Part shown: piece after piece, positions 1 through 8,794 of the stretch
How positions within the stretch are numbered: the first letter of the stretch is position 1
How the letters are laid out: every line of letters starts with the position of its first letter
NCBI GenBank assembly: GCA_024741835.1
Contig: JAENRP010000686.1
Location: 1-10,208 of the forward strand
DNA from: Diplocarpon mali
Taxonomy: Eukaryota > Ascomycota > Leotiomycetes > Helotiales > Drepanopezizaceae
Length of the DNA stretch: 10,208 bases
Direction of reading: 5' to 3'
Notes under the pieces: generated by a model
Databases searched by the model: none
What the model was told of the DNA's origin: nothing
Seen by the model: the letters and a program-made list of their open reading frames with translations, nothing else
Made by a program: the position numbers and the translations under genes

Positions 1-438
1 TCCTCATTCTCACCCCCCTCCGACTTCCATCAACCTCACCCATCCATCGTCGCACCTGTCGACCCCCTCATCCCCTCCGCTTTCCTCTCCATCGCCATCC
101 GACCAACGCGACTCCACCACCTTGCGCTCCTATCCCACCTCCCTCCAGAAAAAAACAAAAAAAAAAAAACGAGCATCCGTTCCCCCATCGCGAGACGGGC
201 CCATCGACTTCCCCTCATACCACAACCACACAATTCCATGATCGCAGAAATCAAGCAAATGAACACATCAGCGCCAACCACCCAAGTTACACTGTAAGCC
301 CGACGCCCACGCTCGCGAGCCCGACGATCTCAACTATCGATCGGCGAAGAGGAAGGAGGTGCGAGTGAGAAGAAGGTCCAGAGACACCCGGACAACCGAG
401 AACGACGGCCCCAGTATACCAACAGCCCGCTCACCACG
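1..438 (+). promoter_or_regulatory. Upstream region and 5' leader of the transcription factor gene
   Basis: This stretch is strongly pyrimidine-rich on the + strand (runs of CCT, CTCC and CACC) with an almost pure A tract at 149-169. Pyrimidine-rich leaders and A/T tracts are common upstream of filamentous fungal genes. I see no clear TATA box and cannot place the transcription start. The frame of the gene is open back to a TAA at 295-297 but has no ATG between 298 and 438, so ATG 439 is the first possible start after that stop. No gene is supported here; a minus-strand open frame over 36-281 is compositional. The preceding gene, if any, lies outside the window. Confidence 0.55.
238..297 (+). 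other. Possible upstream ORF (19 codons) in the leader
   Basis: An ATG at 238-240 opens 19 codons ending with TAA at 295-297. A second in-frame ATG lies at 259. The ORF is in the same frame as the main start at 439 and ends 141 bases before it. The context of the first ATG is weak (T at -3). It matters only if transcription starts upstream of 238, which the sequence does not show. It could lower initiation at 439. Confidence 0.25.
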
Positions 439-3104
439 ATGCCCGTCGCAAGCATGACCGTCCTATCGACCGCGGCGGCCTCGTCGTCGTCGGCGGCGGC
501 CTCGATGCGCAAGTCGTCGCTGGCTCCCGAAAAGAAGTACAAGTGTCAGTTTTGCAATCGAGCGTTCAGCAGGAGTGAGCACCGCAGCCGACATGAGAGA
601 TCACGTAGGTCTTGAGCGTTCCTTCCCCCCCTCCTCTCTCTCTCTCTCGCGAGCCTCTGTCATCACAGCCTCGGCTCTCCCCTTCCCCTCATCTCGGGTC
701 GCGTGCGATCAAACCCTTCCACCCTACCAACTCCGCAGGATCACGAAGACTGACGTGCCGTCGTGCAGATACCAAGGAGCGCCCTTTCAAGTGCATGAAG
801 TGTAGAAGTACCTTCGTGCGCCGCGATCTGCTGCTCCGACACGACCGGACGGTGCACGCCAAAGACGGTGGCGTGCCGCTGCACAGCGATGTCAAGCGAC
901 GAGCAGGACCCAAACCCGGTCCCATGGCCGGCCCCGCCAAGACGGCGATTGCCATCGACACCTCGACCCTCGAGCAGATCGAGGCGAGCAGCGACGGCGT
1001 GGTGGATCTCGAGACCGCCGCCATGCTGATGACCGACCTGCACCACAAGGCAACCGCGGCGATGCGCACCGCCGGCGTCGGCCCCGACGAGAACAGACCT
1101 GGAATGGCGTACTCGCACGGCGCCGCGCTGCTGGAGCCGTCCGTCACCTTTCCGTCGGGAGCCGTCTCGCTCCCGCAGGTGCCGTGGGAGACCTTTCTGC
1201 CGCGATCCGGCGCGGAGCCCAAGTCCCACTCGATCACGTCCACGGCGGCCTCGGAGACGCGCGAGGGCCAGACGTCCCCGGGCCGCGCCAGCGCGGGGCC
1301 GTCCCTCCCGGACCAGGTGCCCCCCGGCCACCGGGCCGCGGCTCACGGGTGCAACGGCCTCGTGCCGGCCCTGCAGCAGATGATCGACTCCCTGCCGCCC
1401 TCGGGCGGGGCGACGCCGAGGCAGGCGTCGCCCTCGCAGCCCCGCCCCAGCCCGCTGTCGCCGCGGGCCCCCGAGGTGCTCGACGACGACGAGCGCAACA
1501 CGATCCTCGACCACATCCGCCACAGCGACGGCGAGCGCGCCATCCCCGAGAGCTTCCGGCTGCCGGGCTTGGCCTCGCTGAACCGCTACCTGCAGACCTA
1601 CTTTGGCCTGTTCCACCACCACCTGCCCTTCCTGCACCCGGCCTCGTGCAAGGCGACCGAGGTCGCGCCGCCCCTGCTGCTGGCGATCCTCTCCATCGGC
1701 GCGCTGTACGCCTTCGACCACGATCAGGCCTACGTCCTGCACATCGGATCCAAGGTCCTCGTCAACCAGTTCCTGCAGAACAAGGAGAACTTCAGCTCCC
1801 GCAAGTGCCCCCTGTGGACCATGCAGAGCTCGCTCCTCAACATGCTCTTCTCGAGCTGGAGCGGGGACCCCAAGGGGCTCGAGTGGGCGTGTTCCATCAA
1901 GAGCCTGCTCGCCAACATGGTCGCCGGCAATCGGTACGAGCTCAAGATCCGCACGGACAAGCGCGAGGGGGCCGCCCCGACCCAGGCCGAATGGATCGAG
2001 GACGAGGGGTGCCGACGCACGTACTACGCCGTCTACGTCGCCTTCGGCCTGCTGACGCTGTCGTTCAACCACACCCCGGCCATCAGCTTCAACGAGTTTG
2101 AGGACCTGGAGCTGCCGGCGACGGAGGGGATGTGGAACCTCGAGTCCGTGGACGCGGCGACCTGGGCGGAGCGGCTGGCGTCGTCGCAGGCGCCCTCCTT
2201 CATGGAGGCGCACGACAACCTGTTCCAGGGGGAGTCCCTGCGCTACAGCGCGTTTGCCACGCGCGTCATGATCAACGCCCTCTTCCTGGAGGTGTGGTAC
2301 CACAAGCGCAGCCCGGAGGCGCTCCAAGACGTCGTCACGGAGTACAAGCTCCGCCTGGCCCTGGAGACGTGGGAGAAGTCGCTCGATCTCTGCGAGCCCG
2401 AGGTGGCCTCGGTCCCCCTCAGCGCTCCCCACCGGGGGCACCCGCTCCTCTTCAACGCCATGGCCATGTTCCGCAACGCGCGGGCCCGGCTGGAGGTCGA
2501 CCTCAAGTCCATCCAGGAGGTGCTGCGCTACCACGATTCCTACGAGGTCGCCGCCGCCATGCTGGCGGCGCAGAGCCGGGTGAAGCGATCCAGCGAGATG
2601 CTCAAGGTCATCCAAGAGTGCTACAACTGCATCGAGACGGCCGCGGTGCAGGGGATCCGGTGGGTGGCGCGCACCTCGCCCACCAACTGGAGCATCGAGC
2701 ACCCTCTCTGCGGGCTCGACCTCATGGTCATCCTCAGCTTGTGGCTCTATCGCCTGGAAAATGACGAGACGGAAGCCGCCACCGAGGAAGAGACGGCCAT
2801 GTACATGCGGATCAGGTCGCTGTTTGCCGACGACGCGGCCGAGAACTCGACGCTCAGCTCGACCGTGGCTCGTCTCTGGGGAAGCATGCTCGATGAGGTC
2901 GTCGTCTGGGGGTAAGCGCTGCCTCGTGTCCCCGTGGGGGCCCGACGCTAACGTCTGCACAGGATCACCAAACTCATGGGTGAATCGTTCCGATTCCACG
3001 GCCTCGCTCTCTGTGGCTACCAGGATGACATGGACGGTTCCGACGTCTCGACCCCGTCCATGACCTCTCAGGGGCCCGACGAGAACGACGACAGCGTCTT
3101 CTGA
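439..3104 (+). CDS. C2H2 zinc finger / fungal-specific domain transcription factor (three exons, 816 aa)
   Basis: Predicted nuclear DNA-binding regulator. Coding segments are 439-604, 769-2911 and 2963-3104 (2451 nt, an exact codon multiple). Two tandem fingers: finger 1 with C36, C39, H52, H56 and finger 2 with C64, C67, H80, H85, joined by the linker HTKERPFKC. Contact residues are R/E/H/R (FSRSEHRSRH) and R/D/L/R (FVRRDLLLRH), closely resembling yeast Adr1, so I infer a G-rich target. KRR near residue 98 may act in nuclear import. Residues about 100-290 are rich in Pro, Ser and Ala, probably disordered. A fungal-specific transcription factor domain (PF04082 type) spans about 310-530, with FHHHLPFLHP at 337-346 and DEGCRRTYY from 467. 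The last ~25 residues are acidic. ATG 439 has A at -3; Met6 and Met23 are alternative starts. Targets and pathway cannot be told from sequence; I do not assign a symbol. Confidence 0.93.
605..768 (+). other. Intron 1 (164 bp, phase 1) inside the zinc finger pair
   Basis: Donor GTAGGT at 605-610, branch-like CTGAC at 750-754, acceptor GCAG ending at 768. Splicing joins C604 to AT 769-770 to make the codon for H56, the last zinc ligand of finger 1, and restores the canonical linker. Without splicing the frame stops at TGA 613-615. The intron carries a (CT)n run at about 634-648. A second in-frame acceptor, GCAG ending at 738, lies 30 bases upstream. Confidence 0.93.
2912..2962 (+). other. Intron 2 (51 bp, phase 2) near the C-terminus
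   Basis: Donor GTAAGC at 2912-2917, branch site GCTAAC at 2947-2952 and acceptor GCACAG ending at 2962 match fungal consensus. Splicing leads to 46 further residues ending at TGA 3102-3104, with an acidic Asp/Ser/Glu-rich end. Retention gives a TAA at 2913-2915 directly after residue 770. Confidence 0.9.
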
Positions 3105-3364
3105 ACGTGTCGCGCGGGCTCGCCTCTTATGACCTGCATGATTCTCCTTTGCCCTCTTTTCTTGCATAGATTTCGACTTGCGGCTCGCCCCCCCATCTCC
3201 GCGCGCGCTTTGGTTTGAATTTCTTTTTGTCGCTCGCGCATTGTTGTTCCATGCTTGCTTTGCGGGATCTGGCTGGCGGACAGGAGGGCAAACAGGTCAC
3301 GGGTAACAAGACGGGCCTGGTCTGGTTTGGTCAGCCCGGCTCGGCTGGGTGTTTAGGATCTTTG

Positions 3365-3378
3365 TCTCTCTCTCTCTC
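3365..3378 (+). repeat. (TC)n microsatellite
   Basis: Seven TC dinucleotides in a row, in the presumed 3' UTR. A similar (CT)n run lies in intron 1 at about 634-648. Simple repeats of this kind are common in fungal noncoding DNA. Confidence 0.85.
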
Positions 3379-5000
3379 CCCCCTCGCGGCGCATCGTCTT
3401 GACTGCGTACCGGTTGAATCTCTCGCATACGCACACTCTTGGCTGGCCCATTGCGTTCTGCCCTGTCCTACTAGCTGGTTTGATTTCTGCGAGGGGAAAA
3501 TGTTCAGATGCGCTTTCGTGGGGCTTGGGGCAGCATATTACTTTCTAATAGTCGTCTATATCTATCTTCTCGTCATTCTCCTCTCATCTTTACCCGTCAG
3601 ATACCTTGTTCGAAATACAATCATGTTTGCTGCTTTACTCTTCGTTACCTGCCTGCGCGCGAGTCTGTGCCGTTGTTGCAGATGCTAGGATTTACTAATC
3701 ATCACCTGTACTGAGCTTGTGCGGTTCTTGGATCCTGCGGAGGAGACTGCGCGGGCCCGTTGGTGCGGGGACGGGATGCATAATTTGACATCGAAGCGAG
3801 GAGAACAGGATCTCAAATCAGATTTCGTGGTGGTTGTGGCGGTTGCCCTCTGTATCAATATTCCGTAGCGAGTGTTAGTTTGCCTCATACTCATCAGTTC
3901 CGTCTGCTTCCCTCTTATGCTAACGTGCCGAAAAATCACATTTCAACCCCTCCCCAAGTCGCTGCTGGGACTTCTCTTTCCTACTCACCCTTGACCCCCC
4001 TTCCCTTTCATCATTCGTCGTTCAGATCTGCTTGTGATTATGGTCTTCACTTCTCCTTGATCGGACTTGGATTCTCCGTGCGGGGACCCTGCTTCTTTGA
4101 AGCTTCCCCTCGGGCCGAGAACGATCGTACGCAGCCGTCACTCGAGTCTTCCCCAGTATGATGCCCTGCTCTCCTCTACCAGAGTCCCAGTAAATCTTTG
4201 GCCAGTAGGCTCCTCGGCATCTGGCGGTGCTGCGGCGATCGAGTTGAACGCAGATCCGGAACGAGGCAACTGTTTCTTTCTTTAAGGGACTGGGTGCTGT
4301 GGAGGTTTTGCTTGAGCGCCGAGGCAGTGAGCGAAGTGCCCAGAAAGTGGATATGTTTCTTCTCGTACCCACATCTCTCCGCGTTGTGGTATGAATCTGG
4401 TCTCGGAAAATCACTCTGCAGGGCTCCGGAAAAGGGTTTTTTTTTTCCATGCCCCTTGATCATCATAGGCTTGGGTCATCGAGGCTTTTTTTTCTTTCCC
4501 TTCTGATTTACTAGCCGTTGGCCTTGATGCACTTTCGACTTCTTTCGTCGGTTTACAGTACAGGGTCTGAATATAGCCTTAAGCTAAGAGCTGGAAGGCT
4601 GCTGTTGAGCTCAGGTGTCAGGCTGCTCTTGTTGCCAGAATGGATTCCGGTAAGTCAAAACGTTCGGAGCTTGCGGGGCATTCACAAAAGTGCCTCGTGT
4701 GTATGGTCTCCCTCCGCGCGGCGGAGTTCGATCAGTCACGGGCTTGATGGTACCTCTTTCAAATCATGCCTCTCGCATCCTAATAGCGATGGCCCTACTC
4801 TGCTATAGTGTATTACGATGACCCGAGAACAGAGCAAGAGTGGCCAACTGGCAGACCAACTCAATGCTTGTCGACGGGTCCACGTCGAGGGATTGTTCGT
4901 CAGTCCAGAGCAAGCGTGAAGAGCTAGACACTTTTCGGATGGCGTACTGCGCTTAGCACTCCCCTCCTTGTGTGACACTCCGGATTAGTGCCAGGTACGA

Positions 5001-5022
5001 GGTAGGTAAGTAGGTAGGTAGT
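5001..5022 (+). repeat. (GGTA)n microsatellite near the compartment border
   Basis: About five GGTA/GTAG units with one variant unit, about 40 bases before the base composition changes to AT-rich. It is not the fungal telomere repeat TTAGGG. It may mark an insertion or recombination point, but that is inference. Confidence 0.8.
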
Positions 5023-5233
5023 ATTGATTTACGTCGAGAGCGACTTTGTACGTAAGACGCGGCCCGGGGGACCTCCTACGGGGTATGTGAACTTATTCAG
5101 CTAAGGAATTGAATACTTGGGATAACGTATTACAAGATCACAACTACAAGGGGAAGAGAGACTTTAAAAGTAGGCGTCTGAAGGCTCTACTCTGATAACG
5201 ATGTAGTTCTTCTACAAAACCTTGTTAGAGAGT

Positions 5234-5385
5234 TGTGGTGCGGTCGGCTGGAGGGCCTTCATTAGGTCGCCTAGAAGGCTCGCTCAATCGGAGGAAGATG
5301 ATTGATTATATTGTATTCTAGTGTATATAGGTCTAAGAGACTTCGGAAGGAAAAGGGGGTTCCTATGACTAAGCTTAGTTATATA
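5234..5385 (+). repeat. LTR-like direct repeat, left copy
   Basis: Left member of the pair. It starts 260 bases before its partner. The first ~30 bases are identical in both copies up to a C/T difference, and later differences are mainly transitions plus small indels. Its GC-rich start stands out from the surrounding AT-rich DNA. Confidence 0.8.
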
Positions 5386-5493
5386 GTATAGGTTCCGTAC
5401 CAGTATCGATATTCACGTGAAATGAAGTCGAGTACTTGGTCAAAAAAGCATATATTATAAAGTCTGTAATACCTATCTTCTTCTATATAAAGC

Positions 5494-5644
5494 TGTGGTG
5501 CGGTCGGCTGGAGGGCCTTTATTAGGTCGCTTAAGAGGCTCGCTGAGGTAGAGGAAGATGATTGATTGTATTATTATCTAGTATATATAAGGTAAAGAGA
5601 CTTTGGAAAGAAAAGGGGGTTCCTTGACTTAGCAAAGTTATATA
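5494..5644 (+). repeat. LTR-like direct repeat, right copy
   Basis: Right member of the pair, about 151 bp. Relative to the left copy it has GGCCTTT for GGCCTTC and GCTTAAGAGG for GCCTAGAAGG, and a 1-2 base shorter end region around TTCCTTGACTTAGC. Transitions dominate the differences, which fits RIP acting on two formerly near-identical copies. Confidence 0.8.
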
Positions 5645-5650
5645 GAGAGT

Positions 5651-6284
5651 CTTTAAAATAAGTAAGGACTCTACCTATTTTATATAATATACCTCTTAGT
5701 TAGGCGATGCTTTTAAAATCGCTTAGCTATATATATATAAAATAAAGGAAAAGAATAGTAGTTGTAAAGAAAAGAAGAGGCTCTATCGCTTATGTACTAC
5801 TCCTTTAAAGGTCGTTCTTATTAAAATAAGAAGGGTCGCTATAAGTAATAAGCGTTCTATGACGGCGGAAGCAAGGCATAAGTCGATAAAGTCACTAAGA
5901 TCAAGGCTATTAAATCGTATAGAATTCAAAGCTAAGGAGTATATATAAAGTAGGTATTAAGCTTAAGTGAGTCGGCGCAGTAGGTAAAGGAGGCTTCTAG
6001 AGGTCGATGGTCGATATATTAGTAAGAGTTAAGGAAGGAAGGTTACCCCTTTCTTTCCTATAGCTATATATATATCAATATCCTACTAATTAAGCAATAG
6101 GATTATATGATAATATATTAGAGTAATAGCTATATCACTTATCTTAATACCCTTACTTAGACCTTATTCCAATTGACTTGCAGTTAGGAAAATAATAACT
6201 ATCCTTTTATACTAATCCAATTCCTAAGTATCTCTTTAAATTAAAAATAATTAATTAATAGCAACTTTTATTAAAATCACCAAC
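5651..6284. other. Unassigned AT-rich DNA
   Basis: No recognisable gene. A + strand frame is open from before 5760 to a TAA at 5946-5948 (over 60 codons), Lys/Arg-rich, without a motif I can place. Small palindromes occur, such as 5815-5832 (8-base arms, 2-base centre) and an imperfect ATATCCTA/TAGGATTATAT pair near 6079-6109. If the Copia element to the right had a 3' LTR it should fall here, but I could not define one. Confidence 0.5.
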
Positions 6285-6445
6285 CCTACTCGCAGGGTAG
6301 GACTAGGAGTCAAATTTCCTAAAAGCGTTCCTTTATAAGACTATATAACTTAACTTGCGGTCTAGGCCTAAGAGTCGATTTAAAAAACTTTCCTTTATTA
6401 AACTATATAACCTAACTTGTAAGGCGGGCTTAAGAGTCGTCCTTA
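6285..6445 (-). repeat. Noncoding repeats sharing a core with the right-hand array
   Basis: Three spaced copies of a core, GACTCTTAAG or close variants on the minus strand next to a GC-richer CTAGAC/CTGCGAG segment, start at about 6305, 6370 and 6432 on the + strand. Spacing is 65 and 62 bases, not codon multiples. The spacers share TTATATAGTYTWATAAAGGAA read on the minus strand. They lie just past the pol stop (6470). The same core is the conserved part of the 48-bp array at 9554-9990. Confidence 0.65.
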
Positions 6446-6469
6446 AGCCTATTAAGCCCCTACTATCTT

Positions 6470-6960
6470 TTATAACCTTAGTATATCTTTAAATGCTTTA
6501 AACTTTGCAACTATCTTTAATAGCTTTATAAATCCATTTGCTACTATTCGATCGGTTAAGATATAGGTAATTGATAACTTATTCTTTATAATAAGGTTAC
6601 AAATAAAGTAGTAGGTAATATTAATATATTTCGATCGCTTATATAAGTAAAGATTCTTTATAAGTGCAATTGCCTTTATATTATCTACTTAAAGATTAAT
6701 ATAATTCCTATCTTATTTAATATATTTAGCGAAACTTATATCTTTTAAAACTTAAGCGATCTATAATCCTTACTTATAATTTGATAATATTAATATATAT
6801 TTGGCCTTAGTGCTTATAGTAGCTACTGATTTCTACTTCCTACTTCCCTACAATATAGGTCTATTATATAGTACTATTATACTTTTAAATATACTTTTCC
6901 GACCTTTTATATTTGCTTAATCGGAATTGGTATATACCTTAAGCTTTGCGCTTATATATT
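6470..6960 (-). pseudogene. RNase H domain remnant at the Copia C-terminus
   Basis: Removes template RNA in intact relatives. Visible blocks are VYTNSD, a serine/lysine block ending KSVATISTKAKYI, VDNIKAIALIKN, RSKYINITYY and VANGFIKLLK, matching the Copia pattern VYSDADW...SSTEAEY...DNQGAI...KHIDIxYH...ADxFTKPL. The first catalytic Asp is Asn (6926-6928), the catalytic Glu of STEAEY is Lys (6806-6808), and the KHIDI/YH histidines are Tyr. The DN aspartate is kept. The terminal stop is TAA at 6470-6472. Confidence 0.87.
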
Positions 6961-7319
6961 TCGTTAGTCTATATCTTACCTTTTATATGATTGTCGATTA
7001 AAGGTACCTTTTAAATCGCTTAACTGCGTTCTTATATCGAATCATTAGATCCTTTAAGTTCTGACTAAGTTACTTAATAATAAAGGCGATATTTAATCTT
7101 ATATATATTATAGTATATATAATTGCTCTAATATCCTATTAGTACTTCTTCAAATCTCCTCTTTACTTATTTTCTTTAGCAGGCTTTAACTTATTATACT
7201 TTCCTTCGATTAGGGTATACTTTAGCTTAAAGTTGGAAGTATAAGTAGAAAGTCCTATTCGGTCTAGGATCTTCTTAATATACTACTCTTAATTTAACTA
7301 GAGTTCTTAAGTAGAGCGG

Positions 7320-7979
7320 TTCCTTATAATGCAGATACTAAGGATCTTATAAATTCCCCTTAGATCCTTAGTATTAAAACGTTTCCGAATTGTTATAAAG
7401 AACTAATCTAATTAAATAGTTGTTTTCGCAGCTATAGCAATATCGTCGATATATAGTAGTAACTTGATTCTATACTTAATATAAGTAAATAGATAAAGGT
7501 TAGCTAGGCTTTAAATAAATCCCATTTCTATTAAAGTAGAGCTATATAAGAGGTTTTAATTATAAGCTGATTATTTAAGCCTATAGATACTGCAAAGTAT
7601 ATATAGAAAGTGGCCAGCATATATAAGAATACCATTAGGTTAAGAGAGAAAAATCCGTTCCTTTATAATCGCTTTAATAAATACATTTTTAATATTATAC
7701 TATCTGCATTTAAGGTCCTTAGCGGCTATTATTACTATAAATATACAAAGGGTATCTATGCGAACTATTAGCGCAAATGTATCGAAGTAGTCTTCTCTAT
7801 ACTATTAGGAGAAGCCCTTAGCTATAAGCCTTACTTTATAATATTTTAAGGTCCTATCTATATATATCTTAATTATAAAAACCCACTTTATTAATACTAG
7901 GTTCACGTCCTTTAGCGTCGGTTCTTCTATCTATATACCATTTGTAATAAAAGAGCTTATCTCCTTTTGAATTGCCTTA
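7320..7979 (-). pseudogene. Reverse transcriptase (RVT_2 type) remnant
   Basis: Copies element RNA into DNA in intact relatives. The reading AIQKEISSFITNG, KWVFIIK, VRLIAKGFS, DYFDTFALIVRIDTL, YNIKNVF, LIEMGF, LLLYIDDIAIAA and TKDLRG follows the Copia polymerase motifs in order. The catalytic pair in YIDD (7442-7453) is intact, with Val to Ile before it. The motif A aspartate (family DVKNAF or DVxNAF) reads Asn at 7694-7696. About ten stops, including a double stop after GFS, interrupt it. The protein would be inactive even if the stops were read through. Confidence 0.9.
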
Positions 7980-8794
7980 TTTTATACTACTTTATTCTTT
8001 AGATTATTAATAGCTTTATTATACGTCTTTAAAAGAAAGATTTTCATTATCCTCTTAATAGCTAGGAATATATTATCTTTATTAAAGCTCTATTGAAGTT
8101 CGAGCTTATAGATCCTATGCGCTATTATAGCCCAGATACGCTTAGACTCGCGTTTATCTAAGGTGTCTTCTAATTCTAGGTCTCTATTCCTCTTTAAAGG
8201 CGTAGGTTTAGCTATAGGTTCTATAGGCTTATTATTTAAAGAACCGCTTTCTAATAGTAAAGGCTTATTATTACTTATACCTATTTTAAGAATATCCTTT
8301 ACTATAAGTGCTTTAATTAAAGGGATAATAATATTAAAGTTGTTTTATACTTTAGGCAGTTTGCAGATAATAGGAATAGTCTATTTGGCCTTTAGGCGAC
8401 TAATAGGTTATTAATTAGTAGGTGCGCTTAATATGCCTAAGCTAAGAGAAAGGGGTTATTAGTTCGGCTTAATAGTATTACTATTAAGTAGTATACCTTG
8501 CGAATTTCTAAGTATATAAAGCTTTAAGGATAGCTTCCCCTTATTTTAAGATTTATCGAATTTAACTATTAAAGATATGATTACTTACCCTAGATCTAGC
8601 GCATATACTATCTATTGCTTTATTATCTATTTAATATACTTAATAAATATATATTCTCTACCTTAGTCTATTAGCTTCTTGCTTTTTATACCCGCAGGCT
8701 AGGACTTCGGGCTAATATAGGAGTAGCAGACGCTTCTAAAGACGCAGATATAGTCCAGGCTTAGTTTCTATTTGAAATATACTTTATATAATAA
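7980..8794 (-). pseudogene. Integrase C-terminal region and linker to reverse transcriptase
   Basis: The start of this stretch reads SLDYICVFRSVCYSYISPKS, the Copia block around the conserved 'RVFG' and Cys-Tyr motifs, followed by PAGIKSKKLI and GREYIF (the 'GY' strand region). The middle is a Pro/Lys/Ser-rich spacer (for example EPIAKPTPLKR) and then DLELEDTLDKRESKRIW, an acidic/basic segment typical before the reverse transcriptase. A + strand open frame at 8163-8414 is only its antisense shadow. Confidence 0.75.

Larger units (their letters stand above)
3105..5060. other. Gene-free interval: 3' UTR of the regulator and intergenic DNA
   Basis: About 1.95 kb with no gene I can support. The first part must contain the 3' UTR; I found no AATAAA, and fungal polyadenylation signals are too loose to place an end. 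Composition is mixed, with T-rich runs (4438-4446 and near 4487-4493) and scattered pyrimidine tracts. Several open frames of 60-157 codons exist on both strands, but their translations are low-complexity or hydrophobic without motifs, and they overlap in conflicting frames. I saw no tRNA or rRNA. Confidence 0.6.
5227..5650. mobile_element. TRIM-like element: two LTR-like direct repeats with a flanking duplication
   Basis: Two direct repeats of about 152 bp (5234-5385 and 5494-5644) enclose 108 bp with no coding capacity. Both begin TGTGGTGCGGTCGGCTGGAG, share GAGGAAGATGATTGATT and a GAAAAGGGGGTTCCT block, and end GTTATATA. The outer flanks carry the same GAGAGT: 5228-5233 before the left copy and 5645-5650 after the right copy, as a target-site duplication would. 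A TG start with a TA end fits an LTR whose terminal CA was changed to TA by RIP. No convincing primer-binding site or polypurine tract was found, so orientation is open. The alternative is a simple tandem duplication flanked by matching bases by chance. Confidence 0.5.

Noticed and set aside
1184..2764. Further + strand open frames overlapping the main exon
   Set aside because: Pro/Arg/Gly/Ala-rich shadows of a GC-rich exon; the frame with zinc fingers and the regulatory domain is clearly the coding one.
741..3167. Long open frame (about 808 codons) on the minus strand across the regulator gene
   Set aside because: It is exactly antisense to the spliced gene, its translation is a low-complexity Arg/Val/Gly/Leu/Glu mixture with no domain, and GC-rich codon use on the + strand removes stops on the other strand.
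3215..3688. 157-codon + strand open frame with a hydrophobic segment
   Set aside because: It lies in the presumed 3' UTR, includes a (TC)n run giving a Leu-Ser repeat, has no recognisable motif, and overlaps a competing frame at 3508.
4022..4506. Overlapping open frames of 96-142 codons on both strands
   Set aside because: No motif and mutually conflicting frames with no sign of coding constraint.
5001..5022. Telomere-like repeat
   Set aside because: The unit is GGTA, not TTAGGG, and the tract is too short and internal.
5760..5945. 62-codon Lys/Arg-rich open stretch on the + strand
   Set aside because: Short, no zinc knuckle or other motif, and without support from context; noted only as part of the unassigned region.
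8163..8414. 83-codon + strand open frame with hydrophobic segments
   Set aside because: Antisense shadow of the Copia integrase-reverse transcriptase linker, which is the better-supported reading.
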